Positions 11,218-22,717 of a stretch of 64,000 nt of DNA are shown in pieces. The notes under the pieces were generated by a model. The model did no database searches, was not told where the DNA came from, and saw only the letters and a program-made list of their open reading frames with translations. The position numbers and the translations under genes were made by a program. Source of the DNA: Gonapodya sp. JEL0774 (taxonomy: Eukaryota > Monoblepharomycota > Monoblepharidomycetes > Monoblepharidales > Gonapodyaceae); contig JADIIX010000045.1 in assembly GCA_027604505.1 (NCBI GenBank), positions 97,074 through 161,073 on the forward strand, read 5' to 3'. Positions within the stretch are counted from its first letter, which is position 1. The number at the start of each line of letters is the position of its first letter.

Positions 11218-12920
11218 TCAACTCGCCATTTCGGAGCCATCAAGCATCTCACAGAAGGCCCTATACACCACAGTCCGCGATGACCCTTTACACAGCATTC
11301 CGATCTGCACGCCGGGTGCCGCATAGAACACGCTCCCCAGCGAGGCCTTTTCCAGTTTTACTCCCCCTTCTTCACCATCATACGACAAATCTACCTCACC
11401 CTCCGTGACCAGCAAGATACTTGGTCCACAGACACCCTCGTGTTCCTCCTGAGTCCCGGGCTCTAGTTCTGTTCTCCACACCCGAAATTCTGGTACAGGC
11501 GGGGCATAGAGCATGGTAGATTTTGACACAGGTGTGCCGTGCAGAATTTGTTCAGATGCAGGGCGGGCGGTGTAAGTGAGCATGGACACGAGGACGGCGA
11601 CGTCCTTAAGCTTCGGGGTTAGACCAGCGCGGACAACGTTGTCCGATGAGGCCATACACTCGATACAGTCTTGCGGAAATGCGATCGATGATTGAATTGA
11701 TACCGAAATTTTAGAGCGAAGTCGATGGAGCTGCCCCTGCTTTATCTTCCCCCATCCTCCCCATGCTTACCTCCGGACAAGTACGCGTGTGGCTCGTTTG
11801 CTCCCAAAAAGAGCGCCTCCCCAGGTTGTAGTGTCACATAATTGAGTAACAGCCCTCCGAAACACCCGATATCGCCTGGGAACTGTCCGTTCAACCGCAA
11901 CACAAGTTCCTCGGGGGTGCCTCGTTGGTACGAGGCAACAGTTTCTCCGTTGGAGGTTAATCGAGCAACACAAGCAGATAGGTGAGAGGAAATGGCGTCG
12001 GAAGGCTGCTGGATAAGGGTTGCAAAGAGGTTTCGGAGATGTTGCTGGTTGGAGTCTGCGGAGCCACCATCACCGTTCACCACCCTGACATGAGACGTCT
12101 GGGCCCTTGCGACTTCTACAAAAGAGCTTGATACCTCGGCTCCAACGAGGTCCCTCAATTCCGGCACTCTTTCCAACGTGTCCGCAATGTCTGTGAGCGG
12201 TTTGAATCCACACAACGCCTCAAACTCCGACAACCCAATAGCCATTTCGGGCTTATGATTATCATCACGGTACAGGTCCGGTCGTGCGGAGTGGAGGCGA
12301 GCAGCGAGGGCTTTGTCGGGGTGAGCTTGGATGGAGAGCGCTTTCCCAACGGAGAGAACCTTAAAGAGGAAGGGGAGGTGGAGGTCGGGAAAGCCTAGTG
12401 GCGAGGGTGAACGAGCAGAAGAGGTGGAGGAGGAATTAGCGAGGAGAGATGGCTGCTCGCGGAGAGCCTGTTGGAGGGTAGTGGTAGGGTCGGGGTGCGA
12501 GGGACACCTGGAAGGACCACTGACGTGGGTACCCATCCACAGCTGGCGATGAAGATTCGGAGACATTGAGCGGGTTGGATACAGATCGACAGATAAAGAA
12601 TGGTGTTCCAGCGTGTCGTAAGAACGTCATGAATTGTCATCACACCGCAAATGCTCCATTAATCATCACCGAATATGCCAACGTTACAATCCACAACCAA
12701 ACGCGTCAGTTATTCACAAGGTCCCCCTCGGGTTCGCTTTCCAGTGGTTCCAAAGCTGTCAATTGCCTCAGCGACCCACGCTTACCTCAGCATACGGCCT
12801 CTGCTCATCCACCGACACTCCCGACCCTCCACTGGCCAGCTTGGCCACCATCGATGCGTGCCCCGGGACGCCCCAGTCGTAGCACATGACCTGGCCGTGG
12901 AGACGGAAGAAGCGATCCAT
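11218..12920 (-). CDS. PMI40: Mannose-6-phosphate isomerase, type I
   Basis: Interconverts fructose-6-phosphate and mannose-6-phosphate, the first step toward GDP-mannose for glycosylation and cell-wall mannan; cytosolic and zinc-dependent. Three phase-consistent exons (12920-12786, 12542-11771, 11669-11218) encode about 452 residues, close to the 420-450 usual for fungi. Visible landmarks are the N-terminal YDWGVPGHAS (family YAWG-x-GxxS), ELWMGTH at the first junction, the zinc-binding SIQAHPDK with Gln and His, and NEPHAYLSGDCIECMASSDN with conserved Glu and His, followed by RAGLTPK, which contributes the substrate-binding Arg. The second intron falls exactly between LSG and DCIEC. A Ser-rich loop of about 20 residues near residue 75-95 is longer than usual. 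The start at 12920 gives MDRFFRLHG; no better upstream ATG was seen. Confidence 0.93.
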
Positions 12921-13276
12921 GATGGATTCCAGCACGGGCGAGCACAAGGAAGCGAATTGGGATTGTGCTACTCTGTTACTGATGAAGAGCGCTTAAATGG
13001 ATTGGAAACGGGATGGCTCTGATAGGGTGATGGTCTGTGATGGAGTTCCGAGACCCAAGCCCAGTGGTGTCGGGGAATCCAAATCAGAAGGATAACCACG
13101 CACGTGGCACGTTCTCTTCAGAAACACAATGATTTTTCGCAATAGCTCACTGAGCTACAGATTCGCAAGATAAATTGCTAAGGAAGCATACCGGGCAGCA
13201 GGAACCTCCCCAAAAATCAGAACGATGTGCGGAATTTCGCACCACATCCCTCTCAAACGCTACCACCTCTTTCTTT
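12921..13276. other. Intergenic
   Basis: Lies between the 5' end of the isomerase gene and the 3' end of the ACT-domain gene, both on the minus strand. I see no gene or repeat in it. Confidence 0.4.
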
Positions 13277-14650
13277 TCATGTACTCTCTGACTCCCCTTC
13301 CTCCAGCACCTCCTCTTCCAGTTCAAACACCGACACCGCGACCCCGAATCGTTCCTCGACGGTTTCGAGTTCGCGCTCCACCTCAGTAGCTTGAGATAGG
13401 CTGAAAATATCGGTAAAAATTATTGGCGTGCAAGGGGCGACAACCGGGGTTTGCGCGTGTTGGTCGCGAAAGATGAGTCACAACAGGTGTTCCAGCACAA
13501 TTTCGGCTCAGACCCCGCGAAACGCGTTCAACGAAATGGTAATCCCACTTACGTCATTCTACACTCCAAATCCATCCTGAACAAAGGATACCCAGCAAAC
13601 GCCGCCGCGGTGGTTTCCGTCTCTAAGTTCGTGACAGTGATGTTCCGTGCAGCCAGAACGGTAGTGACGGCGGCAACGATACCGGGGGAGTCGGGGCTGG
13701 TGATGACGACCAAGGTGGTTGCGGTGCGGAGGTATGAACATGTGACAATCAGCGCACAGATGATTCTTCTACGAAGGCGCCTGGAGCTCCTCCCAGAACG
13801 TTCCACTATTATTACGCAGACCCAAAGTCCATGATACCAAATTCGCAAAACTTTCTCCACACAAGTAACCACGGTTGATCCATCTAACGAAACCATTCTC
13901 ATGCCACTTGTTTCCTGGTACATACTCACCCATCTACCTGAATCTCAAAAGCAACCAGCTCTTCCTCGCCCCCCTGGGAGCTTTGCTCCACCGGAAGCTC
14001 CTCCCCACCCTCTGTCAGCCTCGCGTGGATCAAAAAATCTGGAAACTTTTCTGCGAGTCCAGCCTTGAACTTTGCGAGGCCTTGGTCGGCAGGCATGCCT
14101 CGGAGAGACACGAGCACGATGATGGCGAAGTCCCCACCGAGAAGAGACATGCGGGATTCTTCGACTGGTGGGAAGGAGGGAGGTATGCGTGGTAGTGAGA
14201 AAGGGAATAGAGCAGTTCCGTGTGCAAACCTGAGGGACAGAATGTTCCACTCGCGGTCCACCCGGTCCTTCATCCTATCCACGACTCTTTCCACGTACCG
14301 TTCGCCCCCAAACTGGTCAGATAGTGCGAAAAGTCCTTCACAATGCCCACTTTGTCTTTCCCGACCATCGACAAAACAACGTATCCGGGCTTTTCATTCG
14401 AGGATTCGGTCGCAGAGGTGGAAGATGCGTAGCGTCCGAGTACAGAGGGTGCACAGGCAGAAAACAGCGGCAGGGCACAGGTGGGGCGGTGAGGGAGACG
14501 AGATGGAGTAGTGGGTGTTCTCGAATCGACTGATCTGAATGAGCAGGAGGAAAGAGCGCGAACGAACGGGCGGCTGGAAAGCGCAGGGACTGCGATAGAT
14601 GCGCGAGCGGCGAGCGGCAGAGCGCGGGCAAAGGAAGTCAAGTGCTGCAT
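13277..14650 (-). CDS. Double ACT-domain protein (GcvR-like), probably mitochondrial
   Basis: Exon 1 (14650-14299) begins with about 90 residues that are Arg/Ser/Ala-rich and nearly free of acids, a typical mitochondrial presequence. It then enters ACT domain 1 (YVVLSMVGKDKVGIVKDFSH). The domain continues across the intron in exon 2 (14164-13930) with VEESRMSLLGGDFAIIVLVS. A second ACT domain follows near 13720-13550 (TLVVITSPDSPGIVAAVTT, then AARNITVTNLETET). The last exon gives an acidic tail, VEERFGVAVSVFELEEEVLE, to the stop at 13277. ACT domains are small-molecule sensors, often for amino acids; a tandem pair resembles the bacterial glycine-cleavage repressor GcvR. The ligand is not known. 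Exon joins between 13930 and 13740 and around 13400-13550 are not resolved. Confidence 0.7.
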
Positions 14651-15083
14651 TTGTGTTCAACAACCACGCCCTGTGACGAAAAGGGCACAGCTCACACACC
14701 TCGTGCGGTTTTGTCTGCTATCAGCTTCTTTCCTTCATCCGGTTATTGAAATTTCTATTTTCGTTACAATCTAGATGTGCGGGGTTGAATATGGTATAGG
14801 AGGGAGTCACGGCAAAGATAAAATAACTCATATCTATTGGACAACGGCGAGATTCATGCGGAGATTGGCGACATGGTTGAGCTTACTGTCGTGAGTTCCT
14901 CGGTCGTTGAGCATGCTTATCTTCAGTACATTCTTTTCGAGTGCCGGAAGTGGCCACAGCTCCGGCCGAGCGCCATCCCACGGCTCCGTCATAACTTTAA
15001 GTGCTGGACTGACAGTGAAATCTTGCTGTAACACTTGTACACGACTAAACTGAATTCACTGGACAAGCTGGCGAGGATCGACG
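14651..15083. other. Divergent promoter region
   Basis: Shared 5' region of the ACT-domain gene (leftward) and the RING-like/TRAF zinc-finger gene (rightward). I see no further gene. Confidence 0.4.
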
Positions 15084-16394
15084 ATGGAGCGCGCATCTGC
15101 TAGTCAGGAAAACATCGACAGGCTTCTCGCTTCACAGGCTGCAGAGTTCAGTGACACTCAGGCATTGATGGCTGCACTCGCGATCAGCTCACATAGTCAG
15201 ATTCGGCGTCCCCAACCTCCCGCATATCCTCCATTGACCTTTGGTCCTTTTCAAACGACTACCCCTGCACCGGCCAATCCTCCTTTTACTTTCGCACCAA
15301 TCGGACGATTCGGTCTCCAACATTCTGCTTCAGCCAATGGAGCTGCCTCGAACTTCGGTAACGTTTCTCCTCCTGTCGAACCACCTGAGCCCGTGGAGCT
15401 CTACATTTCCGACGAGCAGGTCGCGGACAGTTCTACTGATGCTGAGGATGATATCGAAAATTCCACAAGTGGACGTGGGTCCGGACAGAGTGCCAGTGCG
15501 GGTGCCAAACTCGCGGAGCGCCTCCAGTGTGCGATATGCAACAACGTGCCCCTACGGTACTTCATGTTCGCAGGTGAATGATGCGGCTTCCTCTATAGAG
15601 TATAGCCTGTCTGGATGCAAGTTTTGTCTCTCATTCTCTGGTTGCAATTATTTATATCCCTGTTACTTCCTCCAAACAACGCGTCCTCTTGTAACCACTC
15701 AGTCCGCGTCCCCGGAGCTCTCAAACCCTCCTACTGTGCCTCTTGCCTCCTATGCCTGTTCCGCCAATCTCTCAAATCCAGAACAGGCACGACCCAACCA
15801 CCCCCGGACACATTGCCCTACAACATTCGTGCGTCAAAATACGCGAGCAAATGCCCTTTTACGAGAACAGACGTAGGACCAAGAGATGTGGTGGAAGATT
15901 TGAGGAGGGACGAAGAGGTTGAGGGGGTGGTGGTCAGGTGTCGGTATTACGAGGTACGTTTCTGCTTCATGAGAACAAGAATCGTTCAGCTCGACACTTC
16001 GCGCCATTCCAAGCCATCCAATCCCAATTCATTTTCTTCCTTTATCGCATCTTTCCGCGGACTGTTAACCGTCACTTCCGTCACTCGACCTCCTGCTTGA
16101 AGGCCTGTTTCTGGTCGGGCCCCGTCCGCCACTACCGTGCTCACGTCAAGGAGTGCGACTGGATCGTACGTGTCATTTGTCAATCGGTGAAAGAGCGGCA
16201 TGTTGGCTCACCCTTTGTACCGTCTCCTCCTGTTGGTTTGTCGCCCTGCCCTTACCCTGCAATCACCTACGGCGTACCAGGCTGAAGACCCCGCAGCAGT
16301 CGACCCATCCCACCCATCTTCGTCGTCCTCTCTCCTGCGTGCCATTATTGCATCGTGCACACCTCCGACGCCACCTCCACCTCCAAATGGATGA
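15084..16394 (+). CDS. RING-like plus TRAF-type zinc-finger protein
   Basis: Four phase-consistent exons: 15084-15573, 15703-15953, 16103-16165, 16281-16394. About 140 disordered residues come first (coiled-coil-prone start, then Pro/Ser-rich). A RING-like segment follows: LQCAICNNVPL, then PSYCASCLL, then KCPFTRTDV. Next is a TRAF-type zinc finger, RCRYYEACFWSGPVRHY, with the final His and Cys in RAHVKECDW. The tail is short and Pro-rich. This order suggests a TRAF-like E3 ubiquitin ligase, but the middle Cys/His ligands expected before PSYC are not visible, so ligase activity is uncertain. The exon 1 donor at 15574 is preferred over one at 15557 because only it keeps phase with exon 2. The first exon adds YFMFA between the two RING halves. 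Confidence 0.65.
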
Positions 16395-17381
16395 TCGCCT
16401 GGATCGACGGATCGGGGTCTGAGGTGGGACGATTAATGATGGGTAGGAGTGACGAAATAACCTTGCCAGTCTGATACAGGGCGTTTAATTTCGTGGACGA
16501 ACCTAGAGAACGCAATTGGTTATGATTATGGATGCCTTTACCCATTCCATTCCATTTAGATTTAGTAAGATTTTCACAAGTTGCAAAATGTACAGTTACC
16601 ATTGGTCACCGGTTTCGATCCCTATGTAGCACCAGCCGCATGAAGATTTACCAAACTGATCCGATCTCTTCATGGTATTGTCGTGAACTCTGCCGTGAGA
16701 AGCTGGCTGGATCGCAGGCGTGTAACTGGAAATAGGTTCAGTGATGATACAGGTGCTTTCAAGCTATGCAAATCCTTGCATTCCTTGTTTGCACTCACTT
16801 GCATCGCTAAAACTCCTTGAGGGAGGTTGGAGGGTTCAATGGGTGATCGGTCCATTGCACACAATCTTACACAAATCACATATCGTTCGATGATTTTTCG
16901 AGTTTGAGACAACAAAGCTGTACAAAAGTCCACGAACTCAAAGCTGAAAACTCCAGAAAGAAGATAAGAGGAGGATAGCGACCTTCATATGTGAGTTTGG
17001 AGTGGGAACAAGTCCGCAATCGTGTACCGAGGTGATAGAGAGGAAAAAGGATAGAGCGATGAATTTGCGAAGAACGAGACGATTAACAGGAAAGTCTGCG
17101 GAAGGTGAAGGGAGGTAACGATGGGTTGGGTTGGGAGACATTGGTTGACAGCCAAGGTATTGTACTTCGAAGCCCTTCTCGCCGAGGACGAAGGTGCAAT
17201 TGGCAGGGTGTTCACTTACACTAAGTGGAGGTTGCTGTTGGAAAGCCTGCGTTCTCATCTCTAGAGCGGTATATGATAAGTCGCAACATCGTGGTCGCCA
17301 TACCGAGGATGAGTCAACGCTGAGTCGGACGCTAAAGTGCTCCTGATTCCTGATTTTGCTTGCAAAGACTCCGCATCCATC
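16395..17381. other. Unresolved stretch, possible small minus-strand gene
   Basis: Lies between the zinc-finger gene and the lipase gene. On the minus strand there is an ATG at 17258 followed by segments that look codon-like (EKGFEVQYLG near 17165-17195; FVDFCTALLSQTRKIIERYV near 16870-16930; TKLNALYQTGKVISSLLP near 16430-16490). Possible introns lie between them, but I could not join them in a consistent phase and recognise no family. It may be a small intron-rich gene or only chance open frames. Confidence 0.25.
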
Positions 17382-20300
17382 ATGTCTTCCTACTCCGACT
17401 CTCCGTCGACCCCCAACTCGCTTGCACCAACCCCGTCATCAACACCAGTACCTACCACACCAGCAACACCAACCTCCTCCTCGCGCACGCCTGTCTTCCT
17501 CCGGAGAAAAAGTGTTTCGTTTAGTCATGCTCCAGACACAGTCCACGTCATTGCAGACTCGGCTGGCTCGGTCGCTCACATCGACCAAGTTTTACGGCAA
17601 TCCCCTTCCACCCCTAGCCCTATTCCATCCATATCTGCCTCTTTATCGTCATCCCCTTCAGTACATCCACAGTCACGCCGCGCTGAAATCGCCGCCATCA
17701 TCCAATCCGCTTCGCTTGCGAAATCCTCTCAACGGGCTGTAAACGAAAATTGGCGCAACCCTGAATCTTCGACTCCTGTCTCCACCTCCTCCAAACATCC
17801 TCTCTCCCTTCCGATCCGCATCCCTCTCTCAGTGGCTTCTCCGCTCGCTCAGCGCTCTCCCTCGTCCCTCTCTGGTTTACAGGAAGAGATGGACCTCCTC
17901 CCAGAACAACAACAGTCTGATATCGTGATGGGTTGTGCAGGTGAGATACTGGGCTTGGGGTGACGGAGAGCAAAATTGAGCGTGAGGGGCCAGGGTAAGG
18001 CTATGGTCTGCCCAAAACACGGGGCAATGTGCTGGGGATTAGCGAGCCAGTTTGCAATGCGGGTGCACCAGGAAAGAGCAAAGGCCATGCTGACGGCGGC
18101 TTGGTCGCGCAGGATTAAAGTTTGGCGGGATACTTGCATTCCTTATCCGTCAGGATTGGCAGGATTGCTGTGGAACTGGTATTGGTCGGTATTCAGATAC
18201 TAAATTCGTCTGCGTGTCATAAAAGTGCCACATAGAAGGAAGAAACAGGCAATCGGGAATGGAATATACTGGCTATATTAGTATGGACTTGGCTGTCGGA
18301 CAGAGTTCTCGTCAAGTTAGAAAGCAGCAGACACTTGCGGTCAAACAATGGTTTTCGCTTGCGGCTTTTGTGTACTCGTTGGGTAACCGAAGGAACCCTG
18401 TCTGATTCATATGTTGTTTTTTGCATGGCTAGATTCCCAAAACTCCGCTTCGCCCTCCATAGGCGCGTCCCGCCGCTCTTCCACGTCATCCTCTCGCCGC
18501 TCTTCCCTCCTATCCACCACGTCAGCCTCAACCACCGGCTCGTACTCGACTTCTTCTACTCAACTGGACCTATCAACTCTTGAACGCCAATATCCTTCCA
18601 CCGCTTCCACTCGAAACTCAATCCCACCCCCACAGCTCATATCAACCTCTTCCCAAACCGACTTTTCTGATGCTGAATGCCTTTCCCCGCTCCTCCCGCT
18701 CCTCCCGTACCACTTAGACAATCCCCAGCCAGGCCCTCTTGTCCTCGCCACCGCCACCGCCGCATCGTTCATCCCCTCCTCGCTGCGCTCCTTACTCCCC
18801 GTCAAGCTTCACATCTCCATAACCGAAGCCGTTGCTAGAGTTCTCGACGAAGCACTCTTTCCAACTCACGATCGCTACCCAATAGATTCTCCATTTCCTT
18901 CGCTCACACCTGATCACCCTTTATCGCAACCCCTCGCGCTCACGCTTCCGTCCTCCGTCTCTCACCCGTCTTCGTCAAAATCTCTTCTCGCCAGCCTCGA
19001 CCATCTCATCTCTAAACACGCCTTCCTTGTTCGTTTGTTGCAGTACCCCGTCAAAACCGTGAAGAAGTACATCGGACTGGTCAAGGCGGTGACTGAGTAT
19101 TCAAAGGTATGTGTAGTGGGCAAAAATGTTAGCAGCGGAGTGCAAGGGCGTTCCAGCCTTCGGAGGAGGACCAGAGTATGAATTCATCTCCCTTTTCTGT
19201 TCTTGTGGACGAGGTCGTTTCGACATAAGAGACAATGTCTGAGGAGTTGACAGTCAGTGGACCTTCCTTACTGATAACTTACCACCCCTTCTCCTTCTCC
19301 GTCCGCCAACCAATACTACCACCTCTCAACCCATACAGGCTGAACTGACCTATCTCTCCCACCTCTCGGTACTTCAAGCCCGCACAGTTTTGTCCACCGT
19401 GGCGCAGCACGCAGTGGAGGGAAGCCCCAGGAAGAGCTGGGGATTTGACTTACATTTAATATTGAAGTAGGTGTTGTTGATGAGGAGAATCGTCCTGAGA
19501 GTCGGGGTGGACTGAGAGTGACAGTTTTTGCTTGGAGCCGAGGGTGACTGTGGTTTGACTATTGAGATGAGCGGCTCTAGGCGAGCCTGGTCGACTCTCC
19601 CTTCCAGTCTTAGGCTTTTTACGCATCTTCTTTCCACGACATTACTGATATAATCCTGCCACTCAAACATGACAGCACACTCCGCCACACCACAGCCCTC
19701 CCGCACCAATCACTGAACCAAGCACGCCGACCCAGTCTCATCGCAAACTACCTTCCTTCTCGCCTCCTTGGGGCTGATGTGAAGATTACACAAGTGCGAT
19801 GGAAGGTGGATACGGAAAAGATTGTGGAGGAGGAACGGAGAGGGAGGGAGTGGAGCGGGGGTGGGGTCGGTGGGGAAGGGTTGGTTGTGGTGCAGTTTCC
19901 GGTCTTAACGGTGAAGAAACGCTCAATTTGCTGTCTTTCCGGTGATGGAACCAGGTACATAATACCTCCAGAGTACCCAACAAGCATCCCCTCAACCACG
20001 GTCCCCGACTCGCCACCTTTCACAGAACCTTCATCCGGAGCCTCCATATCGTCTGATGTGCCATCCTGTGTTTTTGAATTGGAAGCGGAGTGGGTTGAAG
20101 TTGTCCCGCAGGGAGAGCAGTCAGCCGGTGTGGCAGGGATGGCCATGGGTGTCAAGGGCATGATCAAGGACTGGGTATTTGGAAAAAAACAGCAGAGGGG
20201 GTGGGATGAGAACGAAAAGGTGGTACTGTATCTGCATGGTGCGTAGTCCCGGGTCAACGTTGATACCGTATTGTGTTCCCCGGTGTGAGGTCTCACCACA

Positions 20301-22496
20301 TCATATGGCTCCTCCTAAAGGCGGTGCCTACACAATGCTTAGCCCTGCAACCCACCGCTCACTTACCTCTCGCATTGCCCGCGCCACATCCACACGCCTC
20401 TTCGTCCCTGCTTACCGTCTTGCTCCAGAACACCCTTTCCCAGCCGCCCTCCACGATGCATTCGCGGCGTGGCTCTATCTTACCAAACCCGACCATCCAG
20501 CTCTTGGGGGTCGACGTTGGGCAAAGAGGTACAAGCCAGAAAATGTGACTGTGATGGGTGACAGTGCAGGTGGAGGTTTGGCGGTCGCACTAATGGTGTA
20601 TTTAAAGGCGTTCCTTGGCGCAGGAGAAGGAGGACAGGGGTTTGGAATGCCGGGGGGAGCAGTCTTGATGTCTGTGGGTGGTGGTCACAGCGTTTGGTAA
20701 AGAGTGGAGTTCACATCTAATCACAGTGCATTGTCTCGATTTCCTCGCCTTCCTGCCCAAATCACTCTTCCCTGAACAGCCCTGGGTCGACCTTACCTGT
20801 TCACACCCTTCCTACATCCTCAACTCCAATCTGGATTACCTACCGTTCCCCCCAGATGCGGACGTCTTCACCCCCATGTACCGGTCGGACAACTCTCCTA
20901 ATCCCGTCGCTGCGTATCTCTGGGGTTGGGAGGGTAAAAGGGGGTTGGAGAGGAGCTTCTGTACTCGAGAACATGTGGCATGGGAGAGGATTGCGAGGAG
21001 GCAAACGAGGAGGAGTAGTGTGAATGGCGAGTGTAGTGATGACGAGGAGGGTAGATTGGGTTCCAGGAGGTGGGATCTGGGATCGGACAACGGATCCCTT
21101 TCTCGCACTGGTACTCTCATACGTCGCTCCGCGTCCGCACCGCCTGCCCCTGTGGCTGACCCCGGCGATGTGGTGCCGTTTACCAGGGAGAACTCTTTAC
21201 TTGGAAAGCCAGTGGTGGGGTTGGGAGTGGATTATGTGAAGACTTTGGTGCAGGTCCGACACCCATGTGTGAGTCCGTTGTTTGCGGATTTGAGGGGACT
21301 CCCCCCTGTGTTGATTGTGAGTATAACATTGAGTGAGTGAGTCTTTGCACGTTTTTAAACACAATCTAACGTCGTCACTGGCGACCGATCCCCTCGCTCA
21401 CTATCAGCAAGCGGGCGACTGCGAGCTTCTCCGGGACGAATCCATTGAATTGGCCCGCAAGTACTCTGCCGCGAACCAGCGGAGACCCAGCCTGGTGGGG
21501 AGGGAACCGGCCTTGCACGAGGATAAGCAAGGACACGTGAGGCACGAGCTTTATACTGACATGGTGGGTTGAAGTAGTTGCATTTTGTTATGTGATTGCA
21601 GGAATTTCGGTGTGTAATCCTTATGCGCCTTTCTCTCTGTGGTGTAGGTGCACGTCTTCCAGGCGTTTTCCTTTACTCAAGCTTCAAAAATTGCCGTTGC
21701 CAATATTGGGCGATTCCACCGCAATCTCTACTCTCGGCCTCCCCCAGATGGCGCGGAAATGGAAACGGATCGAGAACAGTGTCCCTTTGAGGAAGACGAA
21801 GCGGTAATGACCGTCAACACAATGGGGGAGACTGGTGATGTCATGGTAACGTTTAGGAATGTAGACATACATGAGGGTGAAGGCAGCGAAATGGAAGAGG
21901 GGTTAATGGATACGGATGAAGTCGAGTACGGTGATGAGGAGGCGTATGAAGGAGCATATGGTGGCGAGCAGGAGTTCTATAATGAACAGCAAAACTGGAT
22001 GGAAGCACGATTCGGGAGTAGCGAGGACGACCACGGTAAGCCGCTTCCATACAATGATCAAGAGACGGACTTTGCTGGCAAGCGTTGGTTTGGGCCTGGG
22101 GACGGAACGAGGCATTATATGGATGAGTCTGCGGCTGAGAACTCTTCCTCGTCAGATATGGATTTGGACTCGGCTGGCCGGCATAATGTACGACTAAAGA
22201 CAAAGTCCATCCTGAAGAAACGAAGTGGATTTGCGTCCCGGACGTACAACGAAGCGCTTGTGGCAATGGCGGTCTCCTCAGAATCGGATTCGTGGCTGCG
22301 AGGCGAGGGGTTGGGTCCTTCGAGCGAATCTGATGATCACAGGAAGGACGTTGCAACCCATTCTCACCAGATCACTTCCAAGACAATGCACAATAGTGGA
22401 TTCGCAGTGGTGGAACAGAACTCTATCGCGTCCTCTTCGTCGGATTGGTGGAGTGGTGGGATGCCGCACCCGCTCTCGATGCTAGGAATATGGTGA
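17382..22496 (+). CDS. Hormone-sensitive-lipase-type alpha/beta hydrolase with disordered tails
   Basis: Large serine hydrolase of the HSL/alpha-beta-hydrolase-3 group, likely acting on acylglycerol or sterol esters. Clear joins: exon 1 17382-17940, exon 2 18433-19106, exon 3 from 19339. Catalytic landmarks are the oxyanion-hole HGG in YLHGGAYTM (split by the intron after 20239), the nucleophile elbow GDSAGGG near 20556-20575, YRLAPEHPFPAALHDA, and the late DMVHVFQAF giving the catalytic His near 21646-21655; the Asp is probably in CELLRDES. A roughly 350-residue Ser/Pro-rich N-terminus carries RRKSVSF and repeated RRSS sites, matching protein kinase A consensus. A roughly 110-residue insert separates PVAAYLWGW from PVVGLG, and an acidic tail of about 250 residues follows. 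The ATG at 17382 is preferred; an in-frame one lies at 17337. Confidence 0.82.
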
Positions 22497-22717
22497 CACG
22501 GGATGCATTGAATCAACTCACTGTAAGGAACTTTCCGCACCACGCACTTTTACTTTAGAACAAGGGCCTGTCGAAGTAATACCACGTCCAGAATGACGTT
22601 TATTGTAGATTGTATATGTAACTTGTTCCTACATGAAACTTGATTATGACATTGGAAACTCGAGTTCTTTTGTTCGCGACGGTTCTCGCAGACTGGTTGG
22701 AATGTTCATGTCGCTGT

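Noticed and set aside
16604-16640. tRNA B-box-like sequence ggtttcgatccc
   Set aside because: No matching A box, acceptor stem or anticodon arm upstream on the same strand. Not a tRNA.
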